In this document: piece by piece, positions 1 to 5,133 of the stretch
Layout of the letters: each line of letters begins with the position of its first letter
Position numbering within the stretch: position 1 is the stretch's first letter
Assembly: GCA_036495525.1 (NCBI GenBank)
Contig: DASXMR010000148.1
Span: 1-5,133 of the forward strand
DNA: 5,133 nt
Reading direction: 5' to 3'
Source of the DNA: DASXMR01 sp036495525
GTDB lineage: Bacteria; Actinomycetota; Actinomycetes; Streptosporangiales; Streptosporangiaceae
Position numbers and translations under genes: made by a program
The notes under the pieces: generated by a model
The model's database searches: none
What the model saw: only the letters and a program-made list of their open reading frames with translations
Told to the model about the DNA's origin: nothing

Positions 1-56
1 CTCACTAACAGCGCCGATTGTCACTCGCCAACGCGCAGGCGGCTCCGCGGTTCGGC

Positions 57-71
57 TTACGCTGTAACGCA
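57..71 (+). promoter_or_regulatory. Possible leaderless promoter -10 element and short dyad before the sppA start
   Basis: TACGCT at 58-63 fits the actinobacterial -10 pattern TAnnnT and ends seven bases before the ATG at 71, the spacing expected for a leaderless transcript. No Shine-Dalgarno sequence precedes this ATG, which agrees with leaderless translation. The same bases form a small perfect dyad, TTAC-GCT-GTAA (57-67), which could be an operator half-site pair or chance. No convincing -35 box lies 16-19 bases upstream; TTGTCA at 18-23 is too far away. This is inferred from motif and spacing only. Confidence 0.25.
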
Positions 72-916
72 TGCCAGAGTCCCTCCTTGCCACCCAGGTG
101 GCGAAGCTGCGCAAGCATTACACGGCTCCGCTGATCCTCGAACTGGATCTGACCGACGGGATCAGCGAGACACGGCCAAGCAGTCCGGTCGCGGCCATCG
201 TCAACAAGAACCGGGCGCCGCTACCCGACATCCTCGACGGCCTGCGCCGGGCCCGCGACGACCACCGGGTGGCCGCCCTGGTCGTCAGGCTCGGCGGCAA
301 GAGCATCGGGCTTGCCGCGGTCCAGGAACTGCGCCAGGCGATCACCGAGCTTGCCGCCGCGGGGAAGTCAACCGTCGCCTGGGCCGAGTCCTTCGGGGAG
401 TTCTCCGCCAGCAACGTCCAGTACTACCTGGCCACCGCATTCGAGAAGATCTGGCTCAAGCCATCCGGTGACCTGGGCCTGACCGGCATCGCCGTCGAGC
501 GGGTCTTCCTCCGCGGCGTGCTGGACAAGCTCGGCGCCCAGTTCGAGGTGGCCAAGCGGCATGAGTACAAGAGCGCCGCTGAGCAGTTCACCGAGACCGA
601 ATTCTCCGCGGCCGCCAGAGAAGAAACGCAGCGGCTGACCGAGTCCGTCACCGAGCAGCTGGTCCAGGCGATCGCCGAGCGCCGCGGACTCAGCCAGGCG
701 AAGGTCAGCGAACTGATCGACAAAGGCCCGTTCCTGGCCGCGCGCGCCCAGGCCGAGAACCTCGTCGACCAGCTCGGCTATCGCGACGAGGTCTACGCCG
801 AGGCCCGCAAACTGGCCGGACCGGAAGCCGTCGTCCTCTATCTCGGCCGCTACCAGCGCGGCAAGGTACTGGCTGAGCTGGCCCGGCACGCGGTCACAGG
901 CGCCGGGCGCGCCTGA
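71..916 (+). CDS. sppA: Signal peptide peptidase SppA-like (S49), N-terminal lysine-bearing half
   Basis: This frame encodes 281 residues matching the N-terminal domain of the two-domain (67K-type) SppA proteases, which degrade cleaved signal peptides and other membrane-associated peptides with a Ser-Lys dyad. The EYKSAAEQF stretch (residues 165-173) corresponds to the family's catalytic-lysine motif, making K167 the likely general base. YYLATAFEKIWLKPSGDLGLTGI (about 118-140, quoted here in part: YYLATAFEKIWL) matches the conserved strand before it. There is no N-terminal membrane segment, unlike E. coli SppA; the N-terminus enters the beta strand LILELDLTDG directly. An in-frame TAA at 65-67 makes ATG 71 the earliest start. 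The frame ends at TGA 914-916 right after the lysine domain, where the family normally continues into the serine domain. That domain follows at 930 in the +1 frame. Alone, this half lacks the nucleophile, so it is probably inactive unless joined to or assembled with the next frame. Confidence 0.85.
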   Translation: MPESLLATQVAKLRKHYTAPLILELDLTDGISETRPSSPVAAIVNKNRAPLPDILDGLRRARDDHRVAALVVRLGGKSIGLAAVQELRQAITELAAAGKSTVAWAESFGEFSASNVQYYLATAFEKIWLKPSGDLGLTGIAVERVFLRGVLDKLGAQFEVAKRHEYKSAAEQFTETEFSAAAREETQRLTESVTEQLVQAIAERRGLSQAKVSELIDKGPFLAARAQAENLVDQLGYRDEVYAEARKLAGPEAVVLYLGRYQRGKVLAELARHAVTGAGRA

Positions 917-932
917 GCCGGGCGTCGCGATG
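911..932 (+). other. Frame break between the two halves of the S49 peptidase (+1 shift at GCC-TGA-G)
   Basis: The upstream frame reads GGG CGC GCC TGA. Skipping the T at 914 gives GCC GAG CCG GGC GTC GCG ATG, i.e. A-E-P-G-V-A-M-I-Y-A-T-G-P-I, which restores the first strand of the second S49 domain. The fused product would be 281 + 5 + 284 = 570 residues, a usual length for two-domain SppA. One extra base therefore explains the split. It could be a real mutation, an assembly or sequencing error, or a programmed +1 shift at a slow UGA. The sequence alone does not decide between these. Confidence 0.7.
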
Positions 933-1784
933 ATCTACGCGACCGGGCCGATCCGCCGCGGCCGCAGCGGCCGCGGCCCGCTGGCTGGCGGCTCGATGGG
1001 CTCGGACACGATCGCCGGCGCACTGCGGGCAGCGGTCAACGACGAGCACGTCCGCGCGATCGTGCTGCGGGTCAGCAGCCCCGGCGGGTCCTACGTCGCC
1101 TCGGACACCATCTGGCGCGAGGTGGTGCGGGCCAGGAACGCCGGCAAGCCGGTGGTGGTGTCGATGGGTGACGTGGCAGCCTCCGGCGGCTACTTCATCT
1201 CGATGGCCGCCGACGCGATCATCGCCCAGCCGGGCACGGTGACCGGGTCGATCGGCGTGATCACCGGCAAGCCGGTGCTCGGCCGGATGCTGGGCAAGGC
1301 CAGCGTCACCACCGACTCGGTTACCCAGGGCGAGCACGCGGCCATGTTCGGCACCACCCGCCCGTTCAGCGACGAGGAGTGGGCGCTGGTCAACGGCTGG
1401 CTGGACCACATCTACGCCGACTTCACCGGCAAGGTGGCGGCCGGCCGGAACATGTCTGCCGAGCGGGTACACGAGCTGGCCAGGGGCCGGGTCTGGACCG
1501 GTGCCGACGCGGCAGGCAACGGGCTGGTCGATCAGCTCGGCGGGCTCGAGCAGGCGGCCGAGCTGGCGCGCAAGCGCGCTGGCCTGCCGGCTGGCGCGCC
1601 GCTGCGGATCTTCCCGCGAACCGGGCCGCTGGACAAGCTGCGGTCGGCCGGCTCGGGCGACGGCCAGGGCGCGATCGCCAGCCTGCTGCCCGAGAGCTGG
1701 GGCCCGGCGTGGCGGCTCGCCGCGCAGGCCGGGCTCGCACCGCACGGCCCGCTGCTGCTGCCGGGCAGCTGGACTTTTGAATGA
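930..1784 (+). CDS. sppA: Signal peptide peptidase SppA-like (S49), C-terminal serine-bearing half
   Basis: This frame encodes 284 residues matching the C-terminal catalytic domain of SppA. Visible family motifs are IYATGPIRRGRSGRGPL (2-18), MGSDTIAGALRAA (23-35), VLRVSSPGGSY (45-55), GDVAASGGYFIS (80-91) with the nucleophile S85, and PGTVTGSIGVITGKP (101-115). The catalytic lysine is not here; it lies in the preceding frame (K167), so the two frames hold complementary halves of one dyad. ATG 930 has no clear ribosome-binding site and sits 13 bases after the preceding stop. Coding similarity extends upstream of it (EPGVA), which favours one broken or frameshifted gene over two designed genes. 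If it is translated separately, reinitiation after the upstream stop is the likely route. The end overlaps the flavin reductase start by ATGA. Beyond the frame break no other lesion is visible, so any mutation is recent or an artefact. Confidence 0.85.
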   Translation: MIYATGPIRRGRSGRGPLAGGSMGSDTIAGALRAAVNDEHVRAIVLRVSSPGGSYVASDTIWREVVRARNAGKPVVVSMGDVAASGGYFISMAADAIIAQPGTVTGSIGVITGKPVLGRMLGKASVTTDSVTQGEHAAMFGTTRPFSDEEWALVNGWLDHIYADFTGKVAAGRNMSAERVHELARGRVWTGADAAGNGLVDQLGGLEQAAELARKRAGLPAGAPLRIFPRTGPLDKLRSAGSGDGQGAIASLLPESWGPAWRLAAQAGLAPHGPLLLPGSWTFE

Positions 1785-2296
1785 GAGAACGAACTGGCGC
1801 CGCTGACTGCGCGGCCGCGTTCGCTGATGCCCTCGCGGCTCATGCCGCTGGCGTCACCCTGGTGACCGTCGCCGACGGGCGGGACGACATCGGCACGACG
1901 GTCAGCGCGTTCTGCCCGGTGTCGATGGATCCGCCGCTGGTCCTCGTCTCGCTGATCGCCGCCTCGTACCCGGCTGAGCTGCTAGGCCGCGCTGACCGGT
2001 TCGCGGTGACGCTGCTGGCCGCTGGCCAGCGGATGCTGGCCGGGCGGTTCGCCGCTGCCGCCCGGCCTGGTGCCCGGCTGCTGCTGGACGAGGTGCCGCA
2101 TCAGCGCGGCGGCGCGTCCGGTGCGCTGATCCCGGACGGCGGGCTCGCCGCGCTGGAATGCGAGGTCAGCGACCGGGTGCTGGCCGGCGACCACCTGCTA
2201 GTGATCGGCGAGGTGCTGGCCGTGCCGTACGTCGCGGAGACCGATAGCCCGCTGCTGCGGTTCCGCGGTCGGTACCGCCAGCTGTCCTCGCCCTAG
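1781..2296 (+). CDS. Flavin reductase-like (FMN-binding split barrel) protein
   Basis: The 171-residue product has the full pattern of the flavin reductase-like family (HpaC/SnaC type): AGVTLVTV (23-30), GTTVSAF (38-44), SMDPPLVLVSL (48-58), FAVTLLAAGQRMLAGRFA (74-91), LECEV...GDHLLVIGEV (125-146, with the usual GDH near H138) and a closing PLLRFRGRY (157-165). Members bind FMN or FAD and use NAD(P)H to supply reduced flavin to a partner monooxygenase, normally as soluble cytoplasmic dimers; some use the flavin for other redox roles. No partner oxygenase is in the window, so the substrate is unknown. Length is normal and no lesion is seen. The ATG overlaps the protease stop as ATGA and has no Shine-Dalgarno of its own, pointing to translational coupling with the serine half of sppA. 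The family call is firm; the physiological role is not. Confidence 0.88.
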   Translation: MRERTGAADCAAAFADALAAHAAGVTLVTVADGRDDIGTTVSAFCPVSMDPPLVLVSLIAASYPAELLGRADRFAVTLLAAGQRMLAGRFAAAARPGARLLLDEVPHQRGGASGALIPDGGLAALECEVSDRVLAGDHLLVIGEVLAVPYVAETDSPLLRFRGRYRQLSSP

Positions 2297-2305
2297 CCAG
2301 GCGGT

Positions 2306-2602
2306 TTAGCGGTAGCCGTCGTCGTAGTACCCGTCGGGCGGCGGCTGGCGGCGGGTGCGCGCCATCTGGTCGGCCCGGCTCGGCGGTACCTCGTCGGCCG
2401 GTACGCCGCTGCGGTAAACGCGCCGGCGGCGGGTTCCCCATGGCGCCCAGACCACGAGCCACAGCAGCACGCCGAGCACGCCGACGGCCATCAGGATGAC
2501 GCCGATCGTATGCACGGAAAATCCGTGCGTGGACACGGTGGAAATGCCGAATCTCAGTATGGCTCCCACCGCTATCAGGAATAGGCCTGCGCCGATCGTC
2601 AT
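2306..2602 (-). CDS. Small two-span membrane protein, DUF6458-like
   Basis: The 98-residue product begins MTIGAGLFLIAVGAILRFGI, the N-terminal pattern I recognise from DUF6458, a family of short actinobacterial membrane proteins of unknown function. Two hydrophobic helices are visible (about 3-20 and 30-52), separated by a short polar turn (STVSTHGFS). They are followed by a basic stretch (GTRRRR, 56-61) that should face the cytoplasm, then a polar, proline- and tyrosine-containing tail ending GYYDDGYR. I chose ATG 2602 over an upstream in-frame ATG at 2659 because GGAGGAG lies four bases before it and because the family begins at this methionine; the 19 extra residues would be unrelated. It lies downstream of the response regulator on the same strand with an 85-base gap, so it may be co-transcribed with the kinase/regulator pair, but the gap leaves room for its own promoter. 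Its stop is 9 bases from the converging flavin reductase stop. Confidence 0.8.
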   Translation of the reverse strand: MTIGAGLFLIAVGAILRFGISTVSTHGFSVHTIGVILMAVGVLGVLLWLVVWAPWGTRRRRVYRSGVPADEVPPSRADQMARTRRQPPPDGYYDDGYR

Positions 2603-2606
2603 GGCT

Positions 2607-2613
2607 CTCCTCC
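2607..2613 (-). promoter_or_regulatory. Ribosome-binding site fixing the start of the small membrane protein
   Basis: On the minus strand the bases read GGAGGAG-AGCC-ATG, a strong Shine-Dalgarno match four bases before the ATG at 2602. It decides in favour of the 98-residue protein over a version starting at 2659. Confidence 0.8.
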
Positions 2614-2688
2614 GTGCGGGGACATCTGCGCGGACGCCATCACGTTCCCCGGCTGGCATGACCCAAACAGCGGCTGCCGAGCGGCTGG

Positions 2689-3333
2689 TCAGCCGTTCAG
2701 GTAGGCAAGGACGGCGAGAACCCGGCGATTGTCATCGTCGGAGGGCGGCAGGCAGAGCTTGGCGAAAATACTGCTGGTGTGCTTGCCGACCGCCTTTTCC
2801 GAGACGAACAGCCGCTGCGCGATGGCGCTGTTGGAGCGGCCCTCGGCCATCAGCGCGAGGACCTCGCGCTCCCTGGGTGACAGCGCGGCGATCGGCGCGT
2901 CCAGGGACCGGCGGCTCAGCAGCTTGCCGATCACCTCGGGATCCAGCACCGTGCCGCCGCCGGCCACGGTGTGCAGGGCCTCGACGAACTGGTCGTCGTT
3001 GAACACCCGGTCCTTGAGCAGGTAGCCCACGCCGCCGGCCTGATCGGACAGCAGTTCCCTGGCGTACAGCTGCTCGACGTACTGGGATAGCACCAGGACC
3101 GGCAGGCCTGGTAGCTGGCGCCTGGCTTCCAGCGCCGTGCGAAGTCCCTCGTCGGTGAAGGTCGGCGGCAGCCGCACGTCGATGACCGACACGTCTGGCT
3201 GGTGCTCGATCAGGGCGCCGAGCAGGTCGTCGCCGTTGTCCACGCTCGCCACGACCTCGAAGCCGTGCGCGGTGAGCAGCCGGGAAAGGCCGTCCCTCAG
3301 CAGGTAGAGGTCTTCGGCGATGACAACGCGCAC
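2689..3333 (-). CDS. NarL/FixJ-family response regulator (receiver + LuxR-type HTH)
   Basis: The 214-residue protein has a receiver domain (about 1-122) with the acidic pair E7/D8, phosphoacceptor D52 in VSVIDVRLPP, the switch residue S83 in VLVLSQY and the conserved K107 in GYLLKDRV. A LuxR-type DNA-binding domain follows (about 148-210), marked by LSPREREVLALMAEGRSNSAIAQRL and SEKAVGKHTSSIFAKL. It should be a cytoplasmic transcription factor that dimerises on phosphorylation by the adjacent kinase. The GTG start at 3333 lies inside the kinase 3' end, giving a 37-base overlap, and GAGG (3338-3341) precedes it by four bases, so the pair is very likely translationally coupled. All receiver and HTH landmarks are intact. 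Target genes cannot be read from the window; self-regulation or control of the downstream small membrane gene is only a guess. Confidence 0.93.
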   Translation of the reverse strand: MRVVIAEDLYLLRDGLSRLLTAHGFEVVASVDNGDDLLGALIEHQPDVSVIDVRLPPTFTDEGLRTALEARRQLPGLPVLVLSQYVEQLYARELLSDQAGGVGYLLKDRVFNDDQFVEALHTVAGGGTVLDPEVIGKLLSRRSLDAPIAALSPREREVLALMAEGRSNSAIAQRLFVSEKAVGKHTSSIFAKLCLPPSDDDNRRVLAVLAYLNG

Positions 3334-4919
3334 GGCACCTCGATGACGATCATGGTGGGCCCCCCTGGCGGGCTGCTGACTGCCAGTATCCCGTCGAAGG
3401 CCGCCAGCCTCTGCTCGATTCCGCGCAGCCCGGAGCCCCGCACCGGGTCAGCGCCGCCCGTCCCGTCGTCGCTCACCTCGATCCGCAGCATCCCGTGCGC
3501 GTGCCTGATGCTGACCTGGACCCGGCGGGCACCGGCGTGCCTGACCGCGTTGGTGAGCGCCTCGGCGACCGCGAAGTAGCACGCCGACTCGACCGGCGCA
3601 TCCGGCCGGCCGCTCAGGTCGACGCGCACGTCGGTAGGCAAGGGGGTATCAAGCGCCAGCGCCCGTACCGCGTCGGCCAGGCCACGGTCGGCCAGCACCG
3701 GCGGGTAGATGCCGCGGACAAGATCACGCAGTTCGGTCAGCGCCTTCGACGAGCTCTCGCGCGCCTCGCTGATCAGCTCCAGCGCCGCCTGCGGGCTGCT
3801 GGCGAACAGCCGCTCAGCGGCACGCAGGCTCATCCCGACCGCCACCAGCCGCGCCTGCGCCCCGTCGTGCAAGTCCCGCTCCACCCGCCGCAGCTCAGCC
3901 GCCGCGGTGTCGACCGCATCCGCCCGCGTCTGCGTCAGCCGCTCGACCCGGTCCTGCAGCCGGGCCGCGGCCGGCCAGAAGTGCGACCTGGTGCGCGCGT
4001 CCAGCGCCCGCGGCACCAGGCACACGCCGAACGCCAGGATGGCCAGACCCTGCAAGCCCTGCGGCCACCTCGACAGCCCGCCGATTCCTGACACCAGCCC
4101 GTAGACGGGCGGTATCCACGGGAATCCGGAGTACACCGGATCCGCAGCGAAGCCCGGATGCTGGCCAAGCAGCGCCACCGCCACGCCGTACAGCCCCAGA
4201 CCGACCACCCCGACCAGGGCCAGGTCGGCGGCGACTGCGGGTGCCATGGCGATCAGCAGCAAAGCCGCTGCGCCGGTGACGACAGCAAGCACCGCCCAGT
4301 CCATGCTCGCGCCAAACCACCTCGTCATGCTGATCAGCTCGACGAGCAAGACCAGCACCGGCAGCAGGAGCAAACCCCAGCGCGGCTGGCGCACACCGGG
4401 CTCGCCGTCTCGCGGCACCCAGAGCGCCCTGGCAAGGCGCGACGAGCTGCTCGCCGCCTGGCGCCCTGCCAGGTACCCGCCTGCCAGCAGGAATGCCCAC
4501 ATCTGCAGCAGGACGAGGGGCACGTTGCTGATATCGCCGGTGTCCACTAGCCCGTAGAAATGATGGGCGACAGGTGGCAGGTGGACGTAAATGCCCAGCC
4601 GGTTCCTGGCCATCTGGCGCAGCAGCACGAGGCCGAACAGGCCCAGCGCTATGAGGGCGAACGGCAGCAGCCGCCTGGCAGCGGCAGGGCGGAAGACCGC
4701 AGTGATCCCGGCCGCCGCCATCAGGACCACGACCGGAGCGACCGGCCGGAACAGCAGGCCGGTCATCAGCGCCAGCACTATCAGCAGCGCGCCGGGAGCG
4801 ACAAGCCGGACGCGTCCCGGCGAGGTGGCCGGGAAGGTACCGGTGACGGTCGCCCGCCGCAGGGCGAGCAGAACGCACCCGGCGATGTACGGGCCGGCCA
4901 GGGCGGCAACCCAGATCAT
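3297..4919 (-). CDS. Sensor histidine kinase, HisKA_3 type, with multi-span membrane sensor region
   Basis: From ATG 4919 the product is 540 residues. Residues 1 to about 305 hold nine or ten hydrophobic segments (for example 1-20, 38-57, 59-76, 84-101, 133-150, 182-198, 207-226, 228-252, 288-303), with no recognisable extracellular sensing domain. A helical linker (about 317-345) leads to the dimerisation/phosphoacceptor helix ERDLHDGAQARLVAVG with H351. The HATPase domain shows the N box EALTNAVRHAG (N457), the DDGTGG motif (484-489) and GSGLRGIEQRL (495-505). It should autophosphorylate H351 and pass phosphate to D52 of the regulator encoded just downstream, whose start overlaps this gene by 37 bases. 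I prefer ATG 4919 because AAGGAG lies four bases before it and the membrane region starts there. ATG 5009 adds 30 polar, low-conservation-looking residues but abuts an upstream kinase stop as TGATG. The stimulus is unknown. A second kinase tail and regulator stub lie just upstream. Confidence 0.9.
   Translation of the reverse strand: MIWVAALAGPYIAGCVLLALRRATVTGTFPATSPGRVRLVAPGALLIVLALMTGLLFRPVAPVVVLMAAAGITAVFRPAAARRLLPFALIALGLFGLVLLRQMARNRLGIYVHLPPVAHHFYGLVDTGDISNVPLVLLQMWAFLLAGGYLAGRQAASSSSRLARALWVPRDGEPGVRQPRWGLLLLPVLVLLVELISMTRWFGASMDWAVLAVVTGAAALLLIAMAPAVAADLALVGVVGLGLYGVAVALLGQHPGFAADPVYSGFPWIPPVYGLVSGIGGLSRWPQGLQGLAILAFGVCLVPRALDARTRSHFWPAAARLQDRVERLTQTRADAVDTAAAELRRVERDLHDGAQARLVAVGMSLRAAERLFASSPQAALELISEARESSSKALTELRDLVRGIYPPVLADRGLADAVRALALDTPLPTDVRVDLSGRPDAPVESACYFAVAEALTNAVRHAGARRVQVSIRHAHGMLRIEVSDDGTGGADPVRGSGLRGIEQRLAAFDGILAVSSPPGGPTMIVIEVPCALSSPKTSTC
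3311..3373. repeat. 63-bp direct repeat, copy 1 (kinase/regulator junction, intact pair)
   Basis: This block covers the last codons of the complete kinase and the first of its regulator. It matches 5071-5133 at 57 of 63 positions with no gaps at an offset of 1760 bases; differences are at 3311, 3326, 3336, 3357, 3363 and 3366. Similarity stops at the left edge, seven codons into the regulator. The block codes in two frames, which constrains its divergence. Confidence 0.85.
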
Positions 4920-4923
4920 CGAG

Positions 4924-4929
4924 CTCCTT
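4924..4929 (-). promoter_or_regulatory. Ribosome-binding site favouring the 4919 start of the sensor kinase
   Basis: On the minus strand the bases read GAAGGAG-CTCG-ATG, a good Shine-Dalgarno match four bases before ATG 4919. The competing ATG at 5009 has only AGGA before it, but it overlaps a stop codon (TGATG), so coupled initiation there remains possible. Confidence 0.6.
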
Positions 4930-5008
4930 CGAGAGCGCCGGCCGCGATCCGGCGGCTGACCATCCCATGATGGCCCGGTGACGCGCGAAGAAGGATAGGT
5001 CAGGGCCA

Positions 5009-5133
5009 TCAGTTCCTGGTAGGCCCAGGCCTACCTGCTGGCGGGCTGAGCTGGCCCTCACCCGAAGGGACCTTCGGCGATGACAGCGCGCACGGTACCT
5101 CGATGACGATCATGGTCGGCCCGCCCGGCGGGC
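5009..5133 (-). CDS. C-terminal end of a second, paralogous histidine kinase (partial, runs off the window)
   Basis: Read on the minus strand from the window edge, this frame gives PPGGPTMIVIEVPCALSSPK, identical over those 20 residues to the end of the ATPase domain of the complete kinase (its residues 517-536). It then continues with a different tail, VPSGEGQLSPPAGRPGPTRN, and stops at TGA 5011-5009. The complete kinase ends four residues after the shared block; this one has twenty, so its tail is 16 residues longer and reads through DNA where the regulator should be. The stop overlaps ATG 5009 by one base (TGATG). I infer that a full kinase paralogue lies beyond the right edge. Only 41 residues can be seen, so integrity of its catalytic region is unknown. 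Confidence 0.65.
   Translation of the reverse strand, partial: PPGGPTMIVIEVPCALSSPKVPSGEGQLSPPAGRPGPTRN
5058..5093 (-). pseudogene. Truncated response-regulator remnant (11 codons)
   Basis: A GTG at 5093 opens a frame reading MRAVIAE-GPFG-stop on the minus strand. The first seven codons match the start of the intact regulator (MRVVIAEDLYLL), including its position inside the kinase end and the GAGG before the GTG (5098-5101). After the E7 codon similarity ends abruptly and TGA 5060-5058 follows, so neither the phosphoacceptor nor the DNA-binding domain is present. I read it as the 5' stub of a regulator gene lost by deletion. With so few codons it could also be an unexpressed by-product of duplicating the kinase 3' end. 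Confidence 0.55.
5071..5133. repeat. 63-bp direct repeat, copy 2 (kinase/regulator junction, eroded pair)
   Basis: Second copy of the junction block at the window's right edge, in the same orientation as 3311-3373. It probably continues past the edge into the rest of the second kinase gene. To its left, at 5070, the match to the first copy breaks off sharply, which is the likely deletion or duplication endpoint. Confidence 0.85.

Noticed and set aside
368..889. Minus-strand frame (173 codons) opposite the lysine half of the protease
   Set aside because: It is the complement of a well-conserved S49 coding region with no independent start signal or motif.
894..1745. Long minus-strand open frame (283 codons) opposite the serine half of the protease
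   Set aside because: It is antisense to a clear S49 domain, its residues are dominated by Arg, Ala, Gly and Pro as expected from GC-rich shadow frames, and no domain pattern is visible.
2274..2305. ACCGCC...GGCGGT dyad across the convergent gene ends, considered as a bidirectional terminator
   Set aside because: The stem is six base pairs around a 20-base loop, lies mostly in coding sequence, and has no real T tract on either side.
2603..2659. N-terminal extension of the small membrane protein to an ATG at 2659
   Set aside because: GGAGGAG sits correctly before ATG 2602, the family pattern starts at that methionine, and the extension is polar and unrelated.
2682..2695. Perfect inverted repeat CGGCTG-GT-CAGCCG at the response-regulator stop codon, considered as a terminator
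   Set aside because: The loop would be only two bases, it overlaps the stop codon, and no U-rich tract follows; such dyads are common in GC-rich DNA.
3495..4091. Plus-strand frames opposite the kinase (also 4158-4550 and 4560-4970)
   Set aside because: These are Gln/Arg/His-rich shadow frames antisense to a gene with intact kinase motifs, and nothing supports their expression.
3895..5061. Minus-strand frame of 388 codons overlapping the sensor kinase in another phase
   Set aside because: It covers the kinase membrane region in a shifted frame, has Arg/Gly/Ala/Pro-rich composition without membrane segments, and shows no family motif.

Overview
The window is very GC-rich, with G or C at most third codon positions. 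It carries gene families typical of Actinomycetota: a two-domain SppA-type S49 peptidase without a membrane anchor, a DUF6458-type small membrane protein, and a NarL/LuxR response regulator paired with a multi-membrane-span HisKA_3 kinase. No tRNA, rRNA, CRISPR array or transposase was seen. I cannot place the organism below phylum.

Left half, plus strand (71-2296): an sppA-like gene is split into two open frames. The first (71-916) carries the catalytic lysine domain and the second (930-1784) the catalytic serine domain. A +1 shift at the GCC-TGA-G junction would join them into a normal-length 570-residue enzyme. The second frame overlaps a flavin reductase-like gene (1781-2296) by the 4-base ATGA junction, so the two are probably co-translated.

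Right half, minus strand, read from right to left: the end of a second histidine kinase (5133-5009, cut by the window edge), a complete sensor kinase (start 4919 or 5009, stop at 3297), its response regulator (3333-2689, overlapping the kinase end by 37 bases), and a small two-span membrane protein (2602-2306). The two gene blocks converge with 9 bases between their stop codons.

The most notable structure is a 63-bp near-identical repeat (3311-3373 and 5071-5133; 57 of 63 positions match). It marks the kinase/regulator junction twice. At the right-hand copy the regulator frame survives only as an 11-codon stub (MRAVIAE then GPFG and stop), while the kinase tail reads on to a new stop that touches the next kinase's possible start. 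This looks like a duplicated kinase-regulator pair that lost one regulator, leaving two tandem kinases that may share one regulator. No wholly new system is evident. The split protease and the eroded tandem two-component locus are the points worth checking.
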